Shown here piece after piece: positions 52,340 through 60,001 of a DNA stretch of 64,000 nucleotides. The number at the start of each line of letters is the position of its first letter. The stretch's first letter is position 1. This stretch comes from Njordibacter sp905182035 (lineage in GTDB: Bacteria > Pseudomonadota > Gammaproteobacteria > Pseudomonadales > Balneatricaceae), in assembly GCF_047730075.1 (NCBI RefSeq), contig NZ_CP159831.1, positions 62,001 to 126,000 on the forward strand, read 5' to 3'. A program made the translations under genes and the position numbers. Under the pieces are notes generated by a model. The model did no database searches, was not told the origin of the DNA, and saw nothing but the letters and a program-made list of their open reading frames with translations.

Positions 52340-53428
52340 ATGGCAAAGATCGTATTGGAAAATCTCGCTCATGCTTATGGTGATAACCCCCAGCAAGAAT
52401 CTGATTATGCGTTAAAACGTATTAACTATGTTTGGAATGATGGAGAAGCTTGTGCCTTATTAGGCCCCTCAGGCTGTGGCAAGACCACGTTATTGAATAT
52501 TATCTCAGGTCTGCTAGAGCCGTCTGAAGGGCGGGTTTATTTTGACGACACTGATGTTACTCATGTACCCACGAAAGACAAAAATATTGCTCAAGTATTT
52601 CAGTTTCCAGTGGTATACGACACTATGACAGTAGCTCAAAACCTTGCTTTTCCTTTGGTTAATCGAGGCTTTGATCAAGCAAAAATAATTCCGCGTGTTG
52701 AAGAGATTTTAGATTTATTGGATTTGCGGCATATGGCAAATATGAAAGCCAAAGGCCTGACCGCTGATCAAAAGCAAAAAATATCCCTCGGCCGAGGGCT
52801 AGTTAGACAGGATGTAAACGCCGTATTGTTTGATGAGCCTTTGACCGTGATCGACCCTCTAATGAAATGGGAACTTCGTTCACAGCTCAGAGCGTTACAG
52901 AAAAAGGTGGGCCAAACGATGATTTATGTTACCCACGATCAGATTGAAGCGCTTACATTTGCAGACCGTATTGCGGTGATGTTGGACGGCGCTATCTTAC
53001 AATTTGGAACGCCTAAGGAGCTTTTTGAACGCCCATCTCATACTTTTGTAGGCTATTTTATTGGTTCACCGGGCATGAATTTTTTCCCCTGTGAAATAAA
53101 GGATAGTACAGCCACTGTGGTAGGCCAAAATATTGACCTAAAGGACTCTTATGGAGCGCCCATTGGTAAGCTGGAATTAGGTATTCGACCAGAATTTGTG
53201 AGCCTGCATGAAAGAGCGCATCAATCAGACGGCTTGCCAGTTGTGGTTGAGAGTGTGGAGCATCTGGGGCGTAATAAAATCGTTCGTTTGCTAGCAGGCG
53301 AGTCAAAATTTAGCGCCTTATTGTCAGAACGCACACAGATACCAAAAGACCCAGTGGCCCAGTTTGATGCCAACCGCATTTGTATTTACCAAGATTCGTT
53401 CATCTTAGAAGGGGAAGCGCAACCATGA
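52340..53428 (+). CDS. glpT: Glycerol ABC importer, ATP-binding subunit GlpT
   Basis: Second ATPase of the glycerol importer (not the E. coli glycerol-3-phosphate antiporter of the same name). The 362-residue protein has Walker A GPSGCGKT (42-49), Walker B VLFDEP (162-167) and the H-loop in YVTHDQIEAL (His199), but where LSGGQ is expected it has LTADQKQK (140-147). Its site and that of GlpS are thus complementary. The C-terminal part is a MalK-like regulatory domain (LELGIRPEFVSLHER). Its stop overlaps the glpP ATG (ATGA). Confidence 0.87.
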   Translation: MAKIVLENLAHAYGDNPQQESDYALKRINYVWNDGEACALLGPSGCGKTTLLNIISGLLEPSEGRVYFDDTDVTHVPTKDKNIAQVFQFPVVYDTMTVAQNLAFPLVNRGFDQAKIIPRVEEILDLLDLRHMANMKAKGLTADQKQKISLGRGLVRQDVNAVLFDEPLTVIDPLMKWELRSQLRALQKKVGQTMIYVTHDQIEALTFADRIAVMLDGAILQFGTPKELFERPSHTFVGYFIGSPGMNFFPCEIKDSTATVVGQNIDLKDSYGAPIGKLELGIRPEFVSLHERAHQSDGLPVVVESVEHLGRNKIVRLLAGESKFSALLSERTQIPKDPVAQFDANRICIYQDSFILEGEAQP

Positions 53429-54312
53429 ATAAAACGTGGAATAACAAAGCTTGGTGGATGGTGGTTCCGGTTGTGTTGTTAGTGGCGTTTAGTGCCATCA
53501 TCCCACTCATGACTGTGGTGAACTATGCCTTTCAGGATACCTTTGGCAATAATGAATTTTATTGGGTAGGAATTGAATGGTTCGAAGACCTAATGGAATC
53601 AGATCGATTCTTTGATGCCCTGCAACGTAACATACTATTTTCTTGCATCATTTTGGCTATTGAGGTGCCTTTAGGCATCATGATTGCTTTGTCATTGCCT
53701 AAGTCGGGCTGGAAAGTGAATGTATATCTGGTGCTGATGGCACTGCCTCTGCTGATCCCATGGAATGTCGTAGGCACCATTTGGCAGGTGTTTAGTCGTA
53801 CCGATATTGGTTTGCTGGGCAATACATTGGTCAGTTTGGGCTTTGATTATAATTACACCCGCGATGTGCTGGATGCGTGGATCACCATTGTGGCCATGGA
53901 TGTTTGGCATTGGACTAGTTTGGTGGTGTTGTTGTCCTACTCCGGTTTGGTGGCGATCCCTGAAGCTTACTTTCAGGCTGCGCGTATTGATGGTGCGTCT
54001 AAATGGGCGACTTTTCGTTACATTCAATTGCCGAAAATGCGTGGTGTGCTTACTATTGCCATTTTATTACGCTTCATGGATAGCTTCAAAATCTATACCG
54101 AACCAATGGTGCTCACAGGTGGTGGGCCAGGTAATTCAACCACTTTTATGTCTATCGACTTGGTTAAAATGGCTATAGGCCAGTTTGACTTAGGTCCAGC
54201 CGCTGCTATGTCGTTGGTGTATTTTATGATCATACTGTTGATTTGTTATGCATTTTTTACGGTGGTAACTAATATGGATAAAGCAGAAACCAAGACTGGA
54301 GGTGCGTCATGA
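53425..54312 (+). CDS. glpP: Glycerol ABC importer, permease GlpP
   Basis: MalF-type membrane subunit of 295 residues with about six membrane helices, the first being WWMVVPVVLLVAFSAIIPLM. The cytoplasmic EAA loop that docks the ATPase reads EAYFQAARIDGASKWATFRYI. ATG 53425 overlaps the glpT stop and has GAAGGGGAA upstream; an in-frame start 15 codons earlier lies within glpT and is not favoured. It pairs with glpQ, whose ATG overlaps its stop. Confidence 0.9.
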   Translation: MNKTWNNKAWWMVVPVVLLVAFSAIIPLMTVVNYAFQDTFGNNEFYWVGIEWFEDLMESDRFFDALQRNILFSCIILAIEVPLGIMIALSLPKSGWKVNVYLVLMALPLLIPWNVVGTIWQVFSRTDIGLLGNTLVSLGFDYNYTRDVLDAWITIVAMDVWHWTSLVVLLSYSGLVAIPEAYFQAARIDGASKWATFRYIQLPKMRGVLTIAILLRFMDSFKIYTEPMVLTGGGPGNSTTFMSIDLVKMAIGQFDLGPAAAMSLVYFMIILLICYAFFTVVTNMDKAETKTGGAS

Positions 54313-55145
54313 GCCAGATCGGTTTTAGTTTAAAGCCAAAACGCGCCTTTGCTTGGAGTGGTCTAGTGCCGGTGGTGTATATCATATTCCTTATGATCCC
54401 TTTGTACTGGTTACTGAACACCAGTTTTAAAACCAACCAAGAAATTTTAGGTGCGTTTACCTTGTGGCCGAAAAACTTCACTTGGGACAATTACCTTACT
54501 ATCTTTACCGAACCCGTATGGCGTGCAGGTTACATTAACTCAATCACTTATGTGGTGCTCAACACGTTGATTTCTTTGGTGGTTGCTTTACCTGCTGCGT
54601 ATGCATTCTCCCGGTACAATTTCTTAGGTGATAAGCACCTGTTTTTTTGGTTACTAACCAATCGAATGGCTCCATCGGCAGTGTTTGTGTTGCCTTTCTT
54701 TCAGTTGTATTCGTCGGTTGGGCTGATTGATACTCATATCGCCGTAGCCATTGCCCATACGCTGTTTAACCTGCCATTAGCCGTGTGGATTCTGGAAGGC
54801 TTTATGTCGGGTATTCCTCGTGAGGTCGACGAAACTGCCTATATTGACGGCTACTCTTTCCCCAAGTTTTTTGTGCGCATTTTCATGCCACTCATTAAGT
54901 CTGGTATTGGTGTGGCGGCGTTCTTTTGTTTCATGTTTTCTTGGGTTGAGCTATTGATCGCACGTACTTTAACTATCACAGAGGCGAAGCCTATTTCTGC
55001 CGTACTGACCCGCACTGTGACTGGCGAAGGTGTAGATTGGGGCCTCATTGCGGCGGCAGGTATTTTAACGATAGTACCAGGCGCGTTAGTCATTTATTTT
55101 GTTCGTAACTACATCGCCAAGGGTTTTGCCCTAGGCCGTGTATAG
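54309..55145 (+). CDS. glpQ: Glycerol ABC importer, permease GlpQ
   Basis: MalG-type membrane subunit of 278 residues with six predicted helices (first: GLVPVVYIIFLMIPLYWLL). The EAA motif reads EVDETAYIDGYSFPKFFVRI. Start and stop overlaps (ATGA with glpP) imply coupled translation. The name follows the Rhizobium importer; it is unrelated to glycerophosphodiesterase GlpQ. Confidence 0.9.
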   Translation: MSQIGFSLKPKRAFAWSGLVPVVYIIFLMIPLYWLLNTSFKTNQEILGAFTLWPKNFTWDNYLTIFTEPVWRAGYINSITYVVLNTLISLVVALPAAYAFSRYNFLGDKHLFFWLLTNRMAPSAVFVLPFFQLYSSVGLIDTHIAVAIAHTLFNLPLAVWILEGFMSGIPREVDETAYIDGYSFPKFFVRIFMPLIKSGIGVAAFFCFMFSWVELLIARTLTITEAKPISAVLTRTVTGEGVDWGLIAAAGILTIVPGALVIYFVRNYIAKGFALGRV

Positions 55146-55156
55146 GAGAGTTGGCG

Positions 55157-55438
55157 ATGGACTTATCTTGGATGGCATGGACCACGCCAGTGGCCATATT
55201 TTTTGTGGTGTTGGTGTGCTTAATTACAGCTATGGGCATATGGGAATATTTTCAGCCAGGTGGTGGACCAAGGGTAGGCTGGTTGAGATTTGAAACTACC
55301 CGTGGAGACCGATTATTTTTATCCATATTAAGTGCTGGTTTTATAAACCTAGGATGGATACGCTGGACTGATCAAAGCCTCTGGTGGGCATTAGCATTAT
55401 CCATTATATGGGCTGTGTTTATATATAGAAAGTGTTAA
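55157..55438 (+). CDS. DUF2160 small membrane protein
   Basis: Protein of 93 residues with two or three membrane helices (TPVAIFFVVLVCLITAMGIW; LFLSILSAGFINLGWI; WALALSIIWAVFIY) and a conserved GGGPRVGWLRFETTRGDRLF loop. DUF2160 proteins occur within glycerol and related ABC operons but have no assigned role; an accessory to the permease is an inference from context. ATG 55157 has AGGAGAG about 8 bases upstream; a TTG two codons earlier is in frame but overlaps that site. Confidence 0.87.
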   Translation: MDLSWMAWTTPVAIFFVVLVCLITAMGIWEYFQPGGGPRVGWLRFETTRGDRLFLSILSAGFINLGWIRWTDQSLWWALALSIIWAVFIYRKC

Positions 55439-55481
55439 TAAGCGAATTCATATAGCATCAATTAAGAATATTTACGCAAAA

Positions 55482-55501
55482 AATGTTCGATAACGATAAT
55501 T
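55482..55501. promoter_or_regulatory. GlpR operator upstream of glpV
   Basis: AATGTTCGATAACGATAATT matches the GlpR consensus WATGTTCGWTAWCGAACATW at 18 of 20 positions; the left half is perfect. It lies five bases upstream of a candidate -35 in the 238-base gap before glpV, a natural place for control by the nearby repressor. Confidence 0.65.
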
Positions 55502-55506
55502 AATTA

Positions 55507-55534
55507 TTGAATATTTTCTTTTTTGGTGTATAAA
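55507..55534 (+). promoter_or_regulatory. Candidate internal promoter for glpV
   Basis: TTGAAT (55507-55512) and TATAAA (55529-55534) are 16 bp apart and follow the GlpR-like operator. Transcription would start near 55541, leaving a leader of about 136 bases. A separate promoter would allow more binding protein than permease. Confidence 0.45.
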
Positions 55535-55588
55535 GGTTGTGAGGAAAAAGTTTTCCAGATGGGTCATCCATTCGGATTTATTGGGGTT

Positions 55589-55609
55589 AGGGCCTTTTGT
55601 TTAGGTCCT
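55589..55609 (+). other. Hairpin in the glpV leader
   Basis: AGGGCCT (55589-55595) pairs with AGGTCCT (55603-55609) through a seven-base stem with one G-T pair and a seven-base loop. The bases that follow are C/T-rich but not a T run, so it may be a weak terminator, a processing or stability element, or of no consequence. Confidence 0.35.
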
Positions 55610-55676
55610 TCCCTTTAATTAGTTACCATAGAGCGCAAGCCTTGGTAACGGTAAAAATAATAAGAGGATAGTTTTT

Positions 55677-57398
55677 ATGAAAATTCTGAAACGCAAACCC
55701 TTGGCAGCTTTTGCTGCCTCTGCGGTGCTGATGCTTGGTGCACAAGCCGCAGTGGCAGATATGGCAGCCGCCAAAAAATGGGTAAATGATGAATTCCAAC
55801 CCTCGACCATTACGAAACAACAGCAAATGGACGAAATGGCATGGTTCATCGATGCTGCTAAGCCTTTTGAAGGCATGCATATTCGTGTCGCGTCAGAGGG
55901 TATTACGACTCATACGTACGAATCGGGCACTTTAGCTAAGGCCTTTGAAGAGATCACTGGCATTAAGGTGACTCACGATATTATTGGTGAAGGTGATGTT
56001 GTTGAAAAGCTGCAAACTCAAATGCAGTCAGGCGAAAACTTGTACGATGCCTATGTTAACGACTCGGACTTAATCGGCACACACTGGCGTTATAAGCAAG
56101 TTCGTAACCTAACCGATTGGATGGCCAATGAAGGAGCAGATGTGACGCTACCTACTTTGGATATTGAAGACTTTATTGGTTTATCTTTCACTACTGGTCC
56201 AGATGGTAAGTTATATCAGCTACCAGATCAGCAGTTTGCCAACTTGTATTGGTTCCGCTATGACTTATTTACTGACCCTGAAATCAAGGCCAAATTTAAA
56301 GCCAAGTATGGCTATGAACTTGGTGTACCAGTTAACTGGTCGGCCTATGAAGATATAGCTGCTTTCTTTACCAACGACATTGGTGAAATTGATGGTAAGA
56401 AGATCTATGGTCATATGGACTATGGTAAAAAAGACCCTTCATTAGGTTGGCGTTTCACTGATGCATGGTTGTCTATGGCTGGCGCCGGCGACAAAGGCGA
56501 GCCAAACGGCTTGCCAGTTGACGAATGGGGCATCCGCGTTAACGAAAAAAGTCAGCCTGTAGGTTCTTCTGTCTCTCGTGGTGGTGCTACAAACGGCCCA
56601 GCGGCGGTCTACTCAATCACCAAATATCGTGATTGGATGAACGCATACGCGCCTCCTGGTGCGTCTGGTATGACGTTTGGTGAGGCTGGCCCTGTGCCTG
56701 CACAAGGTAATGTTGCGCAACAGATTTTTTGGTACACGGCCTTTACTGCTAGTCTAATAGATCCTGATTTACCAGTAATGAATGCGGATGGCACGCCAAA
56801 ATGGCGTATGGCCCCAAGCCCTCATGGAGCTTATTGGACCGAAGGCCAGAAGCTAGGTTATCAAGACGCGGGTTCTTGGACATTAATGAAGTCAACGCCT
56901 GAAGTTCGTGCAAAGGCTGCTTGGTTATATGCCCAGTTTACTGTGGCGAAAACGACCTCTTTGAGGAAGTCCCACGTGGGTTTAACCTTCATTCGTGATT
57001 CAGATATCAATCATCAATCGTTTACTGATCGTGCTGTAGAGTTAGGTGGCTTGGTTGATTTTTATCGTTCACCAGCCCGTATTCAGTGGTCTCCAACAGG
57101 AACCAATGTGCCAGATTATCCTAAACTAGCACAGCTATGGTGGCAGAATATTGGTGATGCGTCTTCTGGTGCTAAAACACCACAGGAAGCAATGGATGCT
57201 TTAGCTGCTGCGCAAGACAAAGTGTTAGCGCGTCTTGAACGTGCTGGAGTGCAGGGGGAACTTGGTCCTAAACTAAACGAACCCCGTGATCCTGAATACT
57301 GGTTTAATCAACCAGGTTCACCTAAGGCGAAGTTAGCTAACGAAAAACCAACAGCAATCACCATCGATTACGATGAATTGATTAAGAGTTGGCAGTAG
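55677..57398 (+). CDS. glpV: Glycerol ABC importer, periplasmic binding protein GlpV
   Basis: Large solute-binding protein of 573 residues that captures glycerol for GlpSTPQ. It has a signal peptide (MKILKRKPLAAFAASAVLML, cleavage near AVADMAAA), then EGMHIRVASEGITTHTYESG, GEGDVVEKLQTQMQSGENLYD and DLPDQQFANLYWFR-like segments of the extracellular solute-binding family 1. AGAGGA is upstream of the ATG. The length is typical of the GlpV group, longer than most sugar-binding proteins. It ends in two tandem hairpins, the second a strong terminator. Confidence 0.9.
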   Translation: MKILKRKPLAAFAASAVLMLGAQAAVADMAAAKKWVNDEFQPSTITKQQQMDEMAWFIDAAKPFEGMHIRVASEGITTHTYESGTLAKAFEEITGIKVTHDIIGEGDVVEKLQTQMQSGENLYDAYVNDSDLIGTHWRYKQVRNLTDWMANEGADVTLPTLDIEDFIGLSFTTGPDGKLYQLPDQQFANLYWFRYDLFTDPEIKAKFKAKYGYELGVPVNWSAYEDIAAFFTNDIGEIDGKKIYGHMDYGKKDPSLGWRFTDAWLSMAGAGDKGEPNGLPVDEWGIRVNEKSQPVGSSVSRGGATNGPAAVYSITKYRDWMNAYAPPGASGMTFGEAGPVPAQGNVAQQIFWYTAFTASLIDPDLPVMNADGTPKWRMAPSPHGAYWTEGQKLGYQDAGSWTLMKSTPEVRAKAAWLYAQFTVAKTTSLRKSHVGLTFIRDSDINHQSFTDRAVELGGLVDFYRSPARIQWSPTGTNVPDYPKLAQLWWQNIGDASSGAKTPQEAMDALAAAQDKVLARLERAGVQGELGPKLNEPRDPEYWFNQPGSPKAKLANEKPTAITIDYDELIKSWQ

Positions 57399-57405
57399 GT
57401 TAGAA

Positions 57406-57464
57406 AACGCCTAATGCAATATTAGGTGTTTAAGATAACGGCCCATGCCTATGGGCCGTTTTTT
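57406..57464 (+). terminator. Tandem hairpins with strong terminator after glpV
   Basis: The first hairpin pairs AACGCCTAAT (57406-57415) with ATTAGGTGTT (57421-57430). The second pairs AACGGCCCAT (57437-57446) with ATGGGCCGTT (57451-57460) around GCCT and is followed by TTTT (TTTTTT counting the stem end). The second is a classic Rho-independent terminator and should isolate glpD from the importer operon. Confidence 0.85.
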
Positions 57465-57567
57465 AAACGAGTTTTTTGCATAAAATAATGATGGATTGCG
57501 GCATCATGGATAATGATAACTTATATTATGCAAAGATCTTTTTGATTAAGCTATGGAAGCAATAACT

Positions 57568-59058
57568 ATGGACAGTGGAAGTAACATTAGTGATCTTGTC
57601 GTCATTGGTGGCGGTATTAATGGTACTGGTATCGCTCTAGATGCGGCCGGACGTGGACTCAATGTACTTTTGTGTGAACAAGGTGATTTAGCGTCAGCTA
57701 CGTCGTCTAATAGCAGTAAACTGATACACGGTGGGCTCAGGTATCTTGAACATTATGACTTCCGCCTTGTCCGAGAATCGTTAGCCGAACGAGAAGTACT
57801 GCTACATAAGGCACCACATCTTATAAAACCAATGCGTTTTCGCATACCCCATCGCCCTCATTTACGGCCTGCTTGGATGATCCAACTCGGTTTATTTCTT
57901 TATGATCACCTTAGCAAACGGGTTACCCTTAAATCTTCAAGTGGAATAAAGTTTGGGCGTTACAGTCCACTATTACCGCATATTAAACGTGGTTTTGAAT
58001 ATTCTGATGGATGGGTTGATGATTCCCGTTTAGTGGTCCTTAATGCAGTAGCGGCTAGACAAAAAGGCGCTGACATAAGAACCCAAACACGGTGCATTAA
58101 CATTAAGCGTTTCAATCGTTTATGGCATATCACACTAGAAAACGTCAATACTGGTGACACTGAAAAAGTGCGTGCAAGAGCCCTAGTTAATGCGGCAGGT
58201 CCATGGGTGTCTAGCCTTTATCAAGACGCTATGCAGAAGAAGGCACCAAAACAAGTGCGGCTGATCAAAGGTAGCCACATTGTAGTGCCTCGTATTCACA
58301 CAGAAGAAGAAGCTTACCTATTACAAAATAAAGATGGTCGTGTAGTATTTTTGATCCCATTTGAAGACAAATTTACGCTAATTGGTACCACTGACATTGA
58401 GTATAAAGAGGACCCTTCTAATGTGGTTATTTCTCAATTGGAAATTGATTACATTTTAGGTATAAGTAATGAGCACTTTAAACATCAGTTGACTGCAGCG
58501 GATGTATGTTGGGCCTTCTCTGGCGTTAGGCCATTACTTGACGATGAGTCTGATTCGCCGCAAGCAGTGACTAGAGACTATACCTTTGAGGTTGAGGCCC
58601 CTGCTGGCATGGCTCCAATTTTGTCAGTTTTTGGAGGTAAGCTCACAACGTATCGTAAGTTGTCAGAGCTGGCAGTGGATGATTTGGTGGAGTATTTTGA
58701 ACATGCAGGACCAGCATGGACTATGCAGTCCACATTGCCTGGGGGTGATTTTAAAGACCAAGCTAGTCTGCAGGCGCAACTGAACAGCAATTACCCATGG
58801 CTACCCATCGAACTATGTGCCCGCTATGTTCGATCTTATGGCACGTTGATCTATCAAATATTGCGTGATGCTAAGGTGTTGACCGATTTAGGACAGCACT
58901 TTGGTGCCGGTTTATATGCACTAGAAGTTAACTATTTGGTGACCCATGAGTGGGCTTGTAATGTCGATGATATTTTGTGGCGCCGCAGTAAATTAGGCTT
59001 GTTCCTTAGCACAACAGAGAAAGCCAACCTGGCAGACTATTTACAAACGCGCACATGA
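57568..59058 (+). CDS. glpD: Aerobic glycerol-3-phosphate dehydrogenase
   Basis: FAD membrane enzyme oxidising glycerol 3-phosphate to dihydroxyacetone phosphate and passing electrons to quinone. About 496 residues: FAD loop DLVVIGGGINGTGIALDAAGRG, ATSSNSSKLIHGGLRYLEHYDF, RPAWMIQLGLFLYDHL, GSHIVVPR, GTTDIEYK, and SVFGGKLTTYRKL. ATG 57568 has GGAAG eight bases upstream; ATG 57553, five codons earlier, is possible. It has its own transcription unit after the glpV terminator. A GlpR site here is not clear: TGATAACT near 57514 matches only the centre. Confidence 0.96.
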   Translation: MDSGSNISDLVVIGGGINGTGIALDAAGRGLNVLLCEQGDLASATSSNSSKLIHGGLRYLEHYDFRLVRESLAEREVLLHKAPHLIKPMRFRIPHRPHLRPAWMIQLGLFLYDHLSKRVTLKSSSGIKFGRYSPLLPHIKRGFEYSDGWVDDSRLVVLNAVAARQKGADIRTQTRCINIKRFNRLWHITLENVNTGDTEKVRARALVNAAGPWVSSLYQDAMQKKAPKQVRLIKGSHIVVPRIHTEEEAYLLQNKDGRVVFLIPFEDKFTLIGTTDIEYKEDPSNVVISQLEIDYILGISNEHFKHQLTAADVCWAFSGVRPLLDDESDSPQAVTRDYTFEVEAPAGMAPILSVFGGKLTTYRKLSELAVDDLVEYFEHAGPAWTMQSTLPGGDFKDQASLQAQLNSNYPWLPIELCARYVRSYGTLIYQILRDAKVLTDLGQHFGAGLYALEVNYLVTHEWACNVDDILWRRSKLGLFLSTTEKANLADYLQTRT

Positions 59059-59098
59059 GTGGATTACCCAACCCCATATATAAGCGTGCTTAATTGGT

Positions 59099-59545
59099 TT
59101 ACTGAGCAATAGCATCCCGTGGGGATACAGTGACCGAAATCTGGCTGCCACGCAAAGTACCCCGTTTAATCTGAATGGTAGCCACACGGCTACCTTTTTC
59201 ATAGGTGAGTACGGAAATTTCTGACTGAACAGAAGTGATGTTAATCCAACCATGATCAGGCATATTGGTCATATAATAATCAAATGCCTGCACCGTATCT
59301 AATTTAGATTTTAACACAGCGCGGCCAATCCATTGTTCACCAGTGTTGAGTAACAAAGACTGGTCTACTGCCAATTGGTCATTAGCAGAAATAGGGATAT
59401 CGGCGTAAGAATTAGCTACTACAGGGCTATCGCCGGCTAAGGTTTTACCACCAGCAGTTGGGATGGTGGTGGCAGGCATGGTGCAAGCTGTCATAAATAC
59501 CAGACCAAGTACTAAGCTCACGGCTTTCACAGATTGGTTTAACAT
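59099..59545 (-). CDS. Predicted lipoprotein of unknown function
   Basis: Protein of 148 residues with a lipoprotein signal: VKAVSLVLGLVFMTAC, cysteine 21, followed by a Thr/Pro/Gly-rich tether. The rest appears to be one compact domain with SKLDTVQAFDYYMTNMPDHG, then beta strands (SEISVLTYEKGSRVATIQI, GSQISVTVSPRD). I do not recognise the family with certainty. It lies between glpD and a TPR lipoprotein on the minus strand, with its own weak start context. Confidence 0.75.
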   Translation of the reverse strand: MLNQSVKAVSLVLGLVFMTACTMPATTIPTAGGKTLAGDSPVVANSYADIPISANDQLAVDQSLLLNTGEQWIGRAVLKSKLDTVQAFDYYMTNMPDHGWINITSVQSEISVLTYEKGSRVATIQIKRGTLRGSQISVTVSPRDAIAQ

Positions 59546-59653
59546 GGCTCAAGTCCTTTTAACGGAACAATTTAACTAAATATTCCGTAAGTATAACTAA
59601 GGCGGGCGATGAAAACAGCATTTTAGGTGTTATTGCCACGATTACCCTGTGTC

Positions 59654-59914
59654 TTATGGCTGAGTATGTTGCATAGTCTGCCATCGTTGGGCGGCCTTAA
59701 GGGTAAGATGGCCATTAGGCATCAGCTGCAAGGCCTTATTTAAACGTTGCTCAGCAAGAGCTAAGTGTCCGCTTTCCATGTAACCTAACGCTAACTGAGC
59801 GTATATGTCTGCAGCTAACTGCCGTTGCATTGGTTCCACTGTGGTACCAATGCTGCACGCAGTAAGCCACGGCAGCGCTATGAAGGCACCGATTAGTAAA
59901 TTCCTTTTTATCAT
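59654..59914 (-). CDS. Small TPR lipoprotein, PilF/PilW-like N terminus
   Basis: Protein of 86 residues: lipoprotein signal (NLLIGAFIALPWLTAC, Cys20) and one TPR unit (ADIYAQLALGYMESGHLALAEQRLNKALQLMPN). The unit resembles the first TPR of the type IV pilus pilotin PilF/PilW, which has about 250 residues and several TPRs. This gene ends after one and a half repeats, so it is either a distinct small lipoprotein or a remnant. It is divergent from the exporter gene at 60002. Confidence 0.7.
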   Translation of the reverse strand: MIKRNLLIGAFIALPWLTACSIGTTVEPMQRQLAADIYAQLALGYMESGHLALAEQRLNKALQLMPNGHLTLKAAQRWQTMQHTQP

Positions 59915-60001
59915 AATAAAAGCTTAGTACAAAAGTCACATATTGTTTGCTTCTGATAGGTTTTCTATAATTAAACCTATTGCTTCGCTTGGAGTTGTAT
60001 C

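Noticed and set aside
57505..57525. GlpR operator upstream of glpD
   Set aside because: Only the central TGATAACT resembles the consensus centre; the arms do not match.
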